From: Megaleporinus macrocephalus
Lineage: Eukaryota; Chordata; Actinopteri; Characiformes; Anostomidae
Direction of reading: 5' to 3'
Length of the DNA: 64,000 nucleotides
NCBI GenBank assembly: GCA_021613375.1
Contig: CM038714.1
Span: 41,877,623-41,941,622, forward strand
The translations under genes were made by a program, and so were the position numbers. The notes under the pieces were generated by a model. The model searched no databases. It saw nothing but the letters and a program-made list of their open reading frames with translations, and was not told where the DNA came from. Positions within the stretch are counted from its first letter, which is position 1. Every line of letters begins with the position of its first letter. Positions 1-10,700 of this stretch are shown one piece after another.

Positions 1-282
1 CACTTACTTTGAGACCTGTTGCTCAATTTGTGTTTAAGATGTTACGTTGGGGGCAGGCAATGTCAATGTCAATGTCAAAAGTATGTCAATCCTCTACATA
101 CTTTGAACTGACTCCTGAAATGAATTACAATCGAAATAAGAGTTGACTTAAGAAGTTTTGAATGTTAACCCAAATTTTAATTTGCCAATTGTCTGCTTGA
201 TAAGGCATAACATATTGACCTACAGCAGGGCCCAGTGGGTCTAAGACCCTACTGAGTTAGTTTCAACTCTTATCTTTTTAGT

Positions 283-389
283 ATGTCACAGTGCCATGTT
301 TCTGGTTGTTTTAATAGAGACAAAAACATGAATCAATTGTCATTCTATCACTTTCCTTGCATTGAGCGGAAATAGCTGCAGCTGATATG
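283..389 (+). pseudogene. Degraded THAP-type zinc-finger exon
   Basis: Reading from the ATG at 283 gives 30 residues and then a TAG at 373. The peptide has Cys at positions 4 and 9, GCFNR, and an HFP motif at 23-25. This is the order of the first half of a THAP C2CH zinc finger (C-x2-4-C ... F-H-x-F-P). After the stop the same frame continues with LQLIW and runs into a consensus splice donor (GGTGAGT, GT at 390-391), as THAP first exons commonly do. I did not recognise the second half of the finger (C-x2-H) downstream. THAP domains occur in host transcription factors and in P-element-like transposases; a dead transposon exon is the simpler reading. Confidence 0.5.
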
Positions 390-825
390 GTGAGTTAGAA
401 TTTATTTAACTTTGGCAAAAAGAGCTCTAAAGTTAGCTAGCGAACAGTAACACCCACTAGTGAATATCTTTAATTTAGGCTATAGATGTTATAGGATGTT
501 TCTTGCAATAAACCCATATCTTTGTGTTTTGCCTGTCAGGTTTTTTGGTCAGACAATGGCTGATAAGGGAAACTAGCTAGCTAGTACCTTTGATCAGTAG
601 CACAAAAAAGGGCAGACAGCCAAAACGAGAAGAAGTGGGTTCACAACAAGAATCCTTTTAACCCTCAATGGTGTTTCACGAAAGAAGGAAGTGATTGTGA
701 AAAGGTTCACAGGTCCTGCCTTTGTTGTTTGATTTGGGATCTGACGTCGCGTTTGGACCCAGAAATGATTACTGTGTCACTTTACCAGCATATTGACAAG
801 AATATGAACTACTGGCCAACCACAG

Positions 826-1552
826 CCCTTACAGAAAATAAGTATACTTAAAGTTCATTTTATTAAGTTTACTTTATGTAGTTACAATACTAATGTCATT
901 GTACTAGGAGTACACTCGTATATGTACTATTTTAATACTTCTTGGGGCTAAATTGGCCCACTTTCTAGTTTTTAAAAGTATACTTTTAAGTACACTTTAA
1001 GTGTAAGAGTAGTAAACCAAGTACACATCATCTTCTGTACTGCAACTACACTAAAAGTACACTTAAGTGTTTATTGTTAGTTTACTAGCTTGTAAGTTTT
1101 CTTTGTGAACTTAATACTTATATTTTACTGCTTATATTATTGTTGTACTTTAAAGTATATGACTAGGTTTAGGAGTTTTTTTCTACTTAAAATAGAAATT
1201 AACATTTACTTACTCACCAGTGGACACACATAAAATAAACAAGACACACTCAGATTAAGAAACATATTTGTATCTTTATAAATCTTTATAAATCAAATTT
1301 TAAATAAATATTGTACTGGATGTGTTTTGTGCAGAGCAAGAATACTTACTTCTACTATCTCAATCAAAAGATTAAGTACAAGTAAAGGCCAAATATACTT
1401 AGACTGTTCTATACTTGTCAGCATAAACCAAGCATACTTAAGTATAACTGTGTTTAGTATGTCACTGAGAAGTACATGAAAAGTAAACTCACTTTTTAGT
1501 TTAAAAGAAGTAAACTAATGGTACACTTGAATAAACTTATTTTTTGTAAGGG
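826..1552. mobile_element. Non-autonomous DNA transposon (MITE) with terminal inverted repeats
   Basis: The left end at 826 reads CCCTTACAGAAAATAAGT. The right end at 1552 is the near-exact reverse complement (ACTTATTTTTTGTAAGGG with small differences). The interior has no coding capacity and is dense in short AAGTAYACTTA-type motifs on both strands. A second, end-less copy of the left half lies at about 15055-15345. I could not see a convincing target-site duplication, so the superfamily is open. Confidence 0.6.
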
Positions 1553-1689
1553 AGCATAAGATGCAGGTCATTATTATTATTATTTTTTTAAAAGCTGCTG
1601 CTTAAACTTAAAAATAAGTAACCAGATTAAATTCATAACCGTATTATTTTAAGTTCAGAAACACTGAAAAGTTAAAACACTGAATAGTT

Positions 1690-2197
1690 ACTGGTGGCCT
1701 GTTCTGGGTGTTTCCTGCCTTTGTCCCAATGACCACTGGGATAAACTTCAGCACCGAAACACTGTCTGTTACATCAGCTGGTTAAGAAAAAGCTTACTTG
1801 CTGCATTAAATCAAATCCTGTGCTTCTATATCAGCTTGCACTTGTTGTGAATGACCGCAAAAGACTGTAATTGCTAGTTACTATAGCCTATTTACAGCTT
1901 TGCACCTCAAGCTCACCTGTTTTTTGAAAGAACCAAGTCAGAATTCGTCTGCCCTGATTTTTCCTTTCTCTCTGTGTCTCTCCAGCTCTCACGTCTTTCA
2001 CCATTAATATAAATAATTAAAGAATATTAAACTCAGAAACCAAAATCAGTCCGAGGCTACTGAAGGGCCCTGCTTAGTCAGGTCCACTGAGTGTTACTGA
2101 GGTCCACTATCTGCAGTCTGATGCCCTCTGCCCAGGAGGATAAGCAGCTATGGTCATGAATGAATAAATGAATGAATGAATGAATACATGAATGAAG
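1690..2197. repeat. LINE/SINE-tail-like repeat fragments ending in an (ATGA)n run
   Basis: Segments such as GGTGTTTCCTGCCTTTG (about 1708) and GGAGGATAAGCAGCTATGG (about 2135) match a dispersed repeat that also occurs at 23430-23665 and 57770-57870 in this window. The piece at about 2110-2197 ends in a tetranucleotide ATGA run (2154-2197), the usual tail of that teleost repeat family. No gene is visible here. Confidence 0.4.
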
Positions 2198-2269
2198 AGG
2201 GAATGTTTTTTAGAGGTTTCACTCCTGTTCAATAGAACTGCAGATTTGACAGTTCCGTACAATCCCTAC

Positions 2270-2400
2270 GCAGGAGGCGGGACACTATTAGCCAATCACG
2301 GCGTCTGGCAGGAATACGGTTGGGGGAAATAACAACCTCATTTGAGCGCGTCTACCAGAGGTGAGAGATGAGAAGCAGCTCTGTGAGCGCATGCGCGAGT
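2270..2400 (+). promoter_or_regulatory. CpG-rich promoter candidate with CCAAT box and NRF-1 site
   Basis: In an otherwise CpG-poor region this stretch has clustered CpGs, a GC-box-like GGAGGCGGGAC (about 2273), an NF-Y type box AGCCAATCA (about 2290-2298) and a perfect NRF-1 palindrome GCGCATGCGC (2387-2396). Such combinations mark TATA-less vertebrate promoters. A splice donor lies downstream on the + strand (GT at 2551), and the next + strand coding exon is the NMUR receptor at 6922. I infer that it drives that gene; an unrelated or non-coding transcript cannot be excluded. Confidence 0.5.
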
Positions 2401-2550
2401 GGAGCACATTCTCTCTCCATCACTTCGTGCTGTGCTGCTGCTCTGTATCCAGCTGCTGCCTTAAAGCCGCACTTACTCGCCACCAGAAGTTTTCACCGCG
2501 TTTTTCTTTGCTGGTGGATGCAGTACAGGGATTCGGACCATGCAGAAGAG
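2401..2550 (+). other. Candidate untranslated first exon of the NMUR-family gene
   Basis: The GC-richer sequence after the NRF-1 site ends at AAGAG|GTGGGT, a fair splice donor. An acceptor (TTTTCTATAG) ends at 6811, 110 bases before the receptor start codon. Splicing 2550 to 6812 would make an in-frame short upstream ORF starting at the ATG at 2540 (reading MQKR) that stops within the next exon. This is inference from splice signals and position only. Confidence 0.3.
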
Positions 2551-2659
2551 GTGGGTGTGTTTTGAAAAAATTGTCTATGCTACTGAAATTGATCATAAAG
2601 ATACTTAGTCTGGGATTAAACATCCTATTCATGAAATTCAACGCAAGTCACTAGATGTG

Positions 2660-5600
2660 TATCATTTATTTTATTTATTGTGACTAAAAATGTTTATGTC
2701 CTGTCTGTACTTCTGAAGCTGTTGTGCTAGAGCAGGTTCTTTCAGATCCTGTTCTTGGAGTAACTCACCTTTTCTATGTTCAGACCCAGTTGAGTGCTTT
2801 TCTGCTGTCTTATCTCATCAGCTTGTTCACGAGAGGTGAAAATGGAGATTGAATAGGAAAAGGCTAAAACCGTGCAGGGCAGAGGAGGTGTAAAGGACTT
2901 GTGAATCACTGCTCTAGCATCTCAGTTTCAGCCTCCTCAAAGGCTGGCTAAAGGCTGATGAGCTGATTCAGAATCAGATGTGTGAGAGCAGAAACACTTA
3001 ATTGTGCCAGACTGGTCTTAATTAGGGGCTACGAGTGGAATGCACTGTGCTGACCCTAAGGCGATGTGGGTTATCGATGTGAATGAAGCAGTGGTCACTG
3101 ACCCTGCTCCTGGAGATTTACCGTCCTGTAGACCTTAGCTCCAGCCGTAATTAGTGCCACCTGATCAGCCTAATTATTACTTTTGTTGAAAATGGGGGAG
3201 TTGGGGGGGTTTGTTGGTGACTGCTGGAGGAAAGCATCTGGGAAGATGGGGTGATTGGCTTTAGTGGCAGGACTAATCAGTGGTCAGTTTATTCATGAGA
3301 TTGTATAATAAAGATGTCCGCATTGGTTAGCAGAAGTTTGACAAATCATAGTTACTCACTAACCACTTACTTGTTGTCACCATGCCAACATTAAATTCTG
3401 GGGTATTAATAGGCAGTGCTCACTTTTTGCTAACAGCGTCCAGTCTTTTGGGAAGGCTTTACACTGAATGTTAGAACATTGCTGTGATCACTTGATTGCA
3501 TTTAGTTACAAGAACATCAGTGTGTCCAGTAGATCCTTGCAGCTTCATCACTCAGCAGCAGGGTCTCGCAGTCTTTTGCTAAAATAAAGCTGCTTCTGAC
3601 ATCAAACACTATTGTAATATTTAAGAAGGTCTTATATATTATGTGCAGGTAAACAACATTAACACATTTGAGACAAATATCTTTTTGAATATAAAAAAAA
3701 ATGCTGCATTTGTGTTTGTAGTTAGTAATAAGAACAAGGTTTAACAACTCAAGTAAATGTAAAATATTTTTATTGTACAGATTCATGTTCAGATTCAATA
3801 TTCAGTTCAGTTTTTAACTGTTTTGCACAAGATAAAAATATATTTTACATTTATCTAAGTTGTTGAACATACAAGCATGAGCTGAGCATGTTTGTTTTTT
3901 TCACAGATTAAAGATTTTACCAAAATAAAATATTTAAAAAATGCAATTGTATGAATATTAGGATTTATGGAGTTAGATCTGGTATTGGGTCTCGGTATAG
4001 GCCTGTTTTTAAGGATCAGTTTTCAGAAGAGATTTATAAATTTAAGTATGACAGTCTCTGTAATTTATTTTGTTTAATGTTGTCTATTCTTAGTTTAACT
4101 AACTAAATAAACAATGACCACATTTGATCTGTTTTTTGTTACCGGTATGTTAAATTCAATAACGTACATAATAATATACATAATAATATAATTACATTAC
4201 ATATAAGTACATTGTATGTGAAAATTATTTTCAGGTAGAAAACCAAAAAATCAGGTCCAACTTTTGAAAGCATCTAAATAGACATGCATACATGTTATAC
4301 ATGAACAGGAACTTTGTTAAATCTCTAAGACTAAGCAGGTTAATTTACAGGGTTACAGCAGTGACAAGAAACTAAAGCACAGTTACATGCATATATTTGA
4401 AAAAGCTATAAAGATTTACGGAATGAATAAGTCAATTACAAGACACCATAGGTTTATGTCTACTGTGCTGCTTTTCTTGGCAGAGCATATGAGAAAAAAG
4501 AGACAAATATCCCTGCTAGCTTCCTCTGGCTGCAGAGCAACTCATGAATTACATCAGTGTAAGGTACAGTACAGAGGATTTGGTGGTTAGCCTGATTTCT
4601 GGAGGTTTTTACAGTTTTATACTGCACGCTGCCTGCTGTCATCTGAATGAAATATGGCACCAATCAGAGCCCAATCATACACTGCCCTCCAGTTGGGCTT
4701 TTATGAATCCACAGGTGGTCTCTTTGGGTAGTGGATTCTATAGAGTGACGTTACAGTTTCACTGTCATAAGCATAAACAGCAACATGAAATGCTGCATAA
4801 ATGAAAGAAGTGAAGGAGGAACCAATATTGAGTTGATGGTATTTAGATTTGGACAACTTTAGGCATTTTCCCCGTATAATAGAAAGTCAAATGATCTTGG
4901 ACCTTTTGTGTTGTTTGGTTTATAAGGAAATGTTCTTATTTAAAAATTGTGTTAAAAATTAAACATTTACAAAAATAGAGATGCAAGGTTTTGTCCCAAC
5001 AGCAATGACAAGCAAGCTCCAAGGCAGGACTGTTTCAAGCACTAGGCATCCTAGTATCTCCTAAGCAATAGTAATAAAGTAATAATACTTCTCCTATTCC
5101 TGCATACAAACTAGTATTATTTGGAAAGGCAAGGCAGTCCCACCAGGTATGGTACTGTTTAGGACACCAAAATATTCTGAAAAAGCTGCTCAAAGGTGAT
5201 TAATCTAAGTCTATTACTGAGGTATCAGTTTACAAAACTCAGTGCTAACACCTCAATTCCATACATGTTTCTTGAATAACCCATATTTGTTACATCTAAA
5301 AATATCATTTATATAATAAAAACACTGCACTGCCAGTAATTAGTCAAGCATTTTTCAAGAGACTGACTGGCTTGTGGCAAAGGTGCCATGTTGAAAGGCA
5401 CCAAGCTCTTCAATATTATCCATTGTTCTGCTAATTTTTCTCTATGGGGATTAAATTGTCATGTGCTTAATGTTATACACCAGTCAGCAGTGGGTTTAGC
5501 CAAAACTCCTGAATTCCATAAGGGTGTCTATATATTTTTGGTTATGAAATGTATATGCTGGTATTTACATGGTTGGTATGTTTATCAGGGCACATACAGG

Positions 5601-6120
5601 GCAAATGAAACTTTTTGCAAACTTTTGAAAAACAATACTGAAACATTTTATATGTATTTTCATAAAGTATATGAAATAAGGTATTTTCTACATTGTTTAA
5701 GCATGGAAGTACGTAAGTATGTTTTCTTTCACACAATTTTAATGTAAACCCACAATAAAAGAATGGCCTGACACAGTCTTAAGATTCGTATAACTGTATA
5801 ACACTAAGAACATCTACTGGTTTTTCAAGACTATGTGATCTATTAATGCAATTGAAATGGAGCTACACAGTACAAAGTTAATGTATTCCAACATGCATTG
5901 GGCAAACTAATGTTAGGTTAATGTTCAAATATATTTTGAATTAAAATTAAGCACATACATGTAGACAAATTTAAAATGTACCTTACAAAAACATCATCAA
6001 ACCAAAAATTACAGTACAGTGATACATTGCTTGGGTTACAGCCCTCGTTTAAGAAATGAATATAACTTTATTACATTGTTTTAGAAGACATAGCCATAGT
6101 CTACAAATCATATTTTTAGG
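2660..6120. other. AT-rich interval with no recognised gene
   Basis: The longest open frames are short, lack recognisable motifs and overlap on both strands, as expected by chance in AT-rich DNA. I see no long tandem array or clear transposon ends. If the first-exon call is right, this is part of the first intron of the NMUR-family gene. Confidence 0.5.
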
Positions 6121-6339
6121 AGAAGGCTAATTGCAAAAATGTTGGGACAGTATGCAAAATGCTAATAAAAGCAACAACATGTATTATGCTACAAGCAGTA
6201 CAAACATGATATTTGATGTTTTACCTAAATGTCATTATTTTTTAAGTATGTGCTCATTCAAAATAATAGAAATAATCCAGTTTTAAAACTGGAATTTGTT
6301 ACTTTATGCGGGTAACAAATTGATTGGCCCATAATATTT

Positions 6340-6600
6340 CCATAAATAATTGAATGGTTTATTTGTCAGGCCACAAAACATGTTTTCAATGAGTCCATTT
6401 CAGATGAGCTTGAATCTAGAGAATAGATATTTGTTGACATATTGTTCCCATGGTGAATGGAGCTTTTGGCATTGCTTTTTAAGTGCCGAGATGTTTTTGT
6501 TCACTGTGGAGGTTGAAATACCTGAAATTCATTCAGTTAGGATTTGTTTTTTCATGTTTTTTTGGTGGTGAGCCTCAACCCAATCTTTCTCGAGTACTAG
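6340..6600 (-). mobile_element. Decayed Tc1/mariner-type transposase fragment
   Basis: Read on the minus strand, 6361-6411 gives AHLKWT, a stop, then KHVLWPDK. This is the order seen in Tc1/mariner-type transposases around the first catalytic Asp region (AHLKWT...W..VLWSDE). The Ser of the usual WSDE is Pro here and stops interrupt the frame. A common teleost repeat beginning (TGTTGGGACA, about 6139) lies just left and may belong to the same insertion. It sits just upstream of the NMUR coding exon. Confidence 0.45.
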
Positions 6601-6921
6601 ACCTTTTCAGGATGCTCCTCTTTTACCTATGCATGATTGCATACATGCATACAAGTTTTTATTGTTAACCTTTTTTAACTCTAATTATTCATCGAAACAA
6701 GTAAATTTAAAATGTAAAAGTTAATGCAATCAAAAGTAGAATCACTTTTTTAATGTTGGGATGTCTTTGCATGCACATAGTCTCTAAAGAAATGCAATTG
6801 CTTTTCTATAGGTCTCCATTATAGAAAATGTGAGGTCCAAAAACTTACAAGTTACAAGCCGCTTTAACAGCATCCTCTGGAGAATCTCCTGAATTGGAAC
6901 CTGCGCACACCCTGCTTCACA

Positions 6922-7786
6922 ATGTCCTTGAACTGCTTCTGCGAGTTGAATGGAACAGAATTTGGCTTTGCTCTGTGCAACATCACCACATTAAACCACA
7001 CTATCAATGGGAGCGGATACTGCCAGCCCCAAACTCTTGATGAGATCCTCTTCAGACTTCTCGGGCCGAGACGATCCCCATTTTTTCTCCCTGTGACTTT
7101 AACCTACATCCTTATCTTCATCACTGGCGTGATGGGAAACCTTTTAACATGTACTGTGATCACCAAGCACAGGAAAATGCGGACTCCCACCAACTTGTAC
7201 CTCTTTAGCTTGGCCATATCTGACTTGCTCGTGCTGCTCTTTGGGATGCCTTTGGAAATCTATGACCTGTGGCAGAACTACCCATTCCCATTTGGAGAAA
7301 GCGTTTGCTGTTTCAAGATCTTCTTGTTTGAGACGGTTTGCTTCGCCTCTGTTCTCAATGTCACAGTTTTGAGCGTTGAACGCTATGTAGCTGTGGTCCA
7401 TCCACTCAAGACTCGCTATGCCATCACCAACAAGCATGCCCAGAGGGTTATTGGAGGCGTTTGGGTAGTCTCGTTGGTTTGTGCCATTCCAAACACCTCC
7501 CTCCATGGCCTTCACTATTATTACCTGCCAGAGAAAGTGCTGGAATCGGCCACCTGCAACCTTCTCAAACCCCAGTGGATCTACAACCTGGTAATTCAAG
7601 TGACCACTGTGCTTTTCTACTTTGTACCCATGACTGTGATCAGTGGGCTGTACCTGGTGATTGGGTTGAGGCTGGGCAGGGAGCAGAGACAGCAGGGCAG
7701 AAAACTGGGCAAGAACTGCAGCGCCAACACCAGCTGGAAGATCCAAGTGGAGAGTGGGCGCCGAAGACAGGTCACTAAGATGCTGG
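6922..7786 (+). CDS. nmur: NMUR-family receptor coding exon A (N-terminus to TM5/ICL3)
   Basis: The ATG at 6922 is the first Met in frame and gives an N-terminus with glycosylation sequons. The exon encodes 288 full codons, through TM5 ([22 protein letters not shown]) and the third intracellular loop to VTKML. It ends at G7786 with donor GTGAGT. Reading on without splicing gives only GE and a stop, which shows that the splice is needed. The intron position before TM6 is the one expected for this receptor family. Confidence 0.92.
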
Positions 7787-10700
7787 GTGAGTAACAGTGA
7801 CATGTTCTTCAACAGCTATGCATGCTAATGTATTGAGTTGAGACATAAATAATGTATGTTCAGACATGAAAACTGTGCTTAGACATCATCCTGAACATCG
7901 TGTCTTACAATGACTGAAACTTTACAAATACTGTCAGCGTATAGAGTATTCAAAAGGTATGTCCAAATCATAGTCATATCCAAATCTAATGATGGCATAA
8001 AACTGTTTGGGAAACAGCACATCACATAATATTCTGTTTTAACACGAGCACTGACACAGTGGACATTGCTGCTGTCTAAGACACCAACTTATTAGACAGC
8101 ACAGGCAGCCAAGCCTTGAGGCAGCTGTCTTCATTTTCGAATAAAGCTAATATGATTACCCTTTATAGAATGTCAACCAGCTGGAGGTGAATGAACTGAT
8201 GTACGATTAAAATGACTGACTAATTGAGAGACATGCCATGTTGGTAATCTTTCCAATAATCGATCAAATTGAATCATATTAGCAGATTTTTAAATTTTAG
8301 TAGAATGAGTGCTAGAATCAGCATTTCTGCTAGAGCAGTGGTGTTCACAGATATTGGCCATGGGACCTGTAATTCATATTATTAATATTATTATTATTAT
8401 TATAATTATTAGTCCCTGTGTGGATTGTGTGTACTTTTCACACACCGACTGTAATCTTGGCAATGTAAACTAAGCCATGGCAGCAGTGTTTTTTAAACCA
8501 TTATTTTCTGGCAGGAGTAAAACTTTAACTTAATGCAAGATATTGGACTACAAAGGTCATTTGTTCAACTGGGTATGACTACAGAGGGAAATTTGGCCTA
8601 TCATCCAAACGCCATTAGCATTTGCCAAGTTATAGCACTAGGTGATTACATGGATGTTGCATACGATAAAAATATGCATGGGATAATTTACAAACTCCAT
8701 GTAGAAACAAAGTGTTCTGGTTTTTATTTGCTATGTTAAAAAGGACATCAATCTAATACACATAAGGAAAATATTTCACTCATGTCAAAGATTAAAGGTT
8801 GTGTTATTTCATAAACTCAAGTATCATCCCAGGTTTATCAGCCTAGACACAATTTACAAATAAGATAATTGCCATTTCCGTTTCTGACACCACTTGAACA
8901 CAGCATTATAACACTAACCAAAATGTCATGAAACATCATTAGTTTTTATAAATCTAAAACTCTCAAAGCATGTGGTCTTGATATTAGTACATAACACTGC
9001 TTTAATAGTGTACATTTTTCCTTATGACACATCTTATGCCACATCATATGATAGTGGCACACAGAAAAGCTCCATGAATTGAACCTACTGATTCGAAGGC
9101 CTTTTACACATGTATGGATACAGCCAAACTGTGACACCAACTCTGTAAAGGTGGTCATTGTTGCATAGCCTGGTGTCATTACATTGTGTCGTCTTCGCAA
9201 ACAGGTCGATACACTTTTATTCAACCTCATGAGCCTCCACGTGTCCATGGTTGGATGAGCCAGTAGCGGGACTGCTGACGTTCAACAGGTTCAAAAGGGA
9301 TTTAGCATATTTGTCATATTGGACATCCCTCAAGGGGACTATGATGAACGAATCTAATGGATCTAATTAAAATGCATATGTATTATTCAGTTTTGAAGGA
9401 CAAAGTCCATTTTTGTTCCTGTTTGTTCAGCTTTAATTATAAAAAGAAAAAAAAACATTTTCTCTTTTTCCCTTACGTATTTTGAATTAAATTATTACTT
9501 CTTGAAAAAAGATAATATTTTAAGATTTTTGAGAAATAATAATTTTGACACAAGTCTCAATATCAAGTAAATCAATCATAATATCATATGATATATACTG
9601 GTGCAATGAGTTGCTTTTCATGTCTTAAACAACCCTGTCGAAAGACACATCCCATGGTCGTAGACAAGATGTTAGTCTGTTTGAGAAGGGTTGAATCATT
9701 GGCATGCATCAAGCAGAGAAAACATCTAAGGAGATTGCAGAAACGACTAAAATTGGGTTAAGAACTGTCCAACGCATTATTAAAACCTGGAAGGATAGTG
9801 GGGACCTAACGTCTTTCACGTTTAGTGGAATCAAATCAAAGAAAAACAACAGAGGAACTCAGGGCTATGTTTAATAGTGACAGTAAGAGCATTACCACAC
9901 GGACAATGCAAAGAGAACTAAAGGGATTGGGACTGAACAGCTGTGTAGCCTTACAAAAACCACTAATCAGTAAGGCTAACCGGAAAAAAAGGCTTCAATT
10001 AGCTAGGGAGCATAAGGATTGGACCCTGGAGCAATGAAAGAAGGTCTTGAGGTCTGATGAGTCCAGATTTACCCTGTTCCACAGTGATGGGTGCATCAGG
10101 GTAAGAAGAGAGGCAGGTGAAGTGATGCACCCATCATGCTTAGTGCCTACTGTACAAGCCTGTGGAGGCAGTGCCATGATCTGGGGTTGCTACCATTGGT
10201 CAAGTCTAGGTTCAGCAACAGTATGTGCTCAAAGAATGAGGTCAGCTGAATACCTGAATATACTGAATGACCAGGTTATTCCATCAATGGACTTCTTCTT
10301 CCAAGATGACAATGCCTGGATTCATCAGGCTCAAATTGTGAGAGAGTGGTTCAAGGAGCATGAGACACCAATGTCACACGTGGATTGGCCATCACAGAGT
10401 CCAGAACTTAACCCCATAGAGAACCTTGGGATGTGCTGGGGAAGGCTTTGCACAGACTCTGCCAGCATCAATGCAAGATCTTGGTGAAAAATGAATGCAA
10501 CTCTGGATGGAAATAAACCTTGTGACATTGCAGAAGCTTACTGAAACAAAGCCACAGCGAATGCATGCCGTAATCAAAGCTAAAGGTGGTCCAACAGAAT
10601 ATTAGAGTGTGGTGACCTTTTTTTGGCCAGCCAGTGTATTATAGTAGATGATATATCACACCCTGATATTGATTTCATAACATTGACATTAATATTGTTA

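Noticed and set aside
741..751. CRE-like TGACGTCG
   Set aside because: A single short word with no promoter context around it.
5388..5747. 119-residue + strand open frame
   Set aside because: Rich in Phe, Tyr, Cys and His as expected from AT-rich random sequence, overlapped by a minus-strand frame, with no motif or splice signals.
7144..7812. 222-residue open frame on the minus strand
   Set aside because: It is antisense to the conserved NMUR coding exon and has no recognisable motif; codon structure of the + strand explains its openness.
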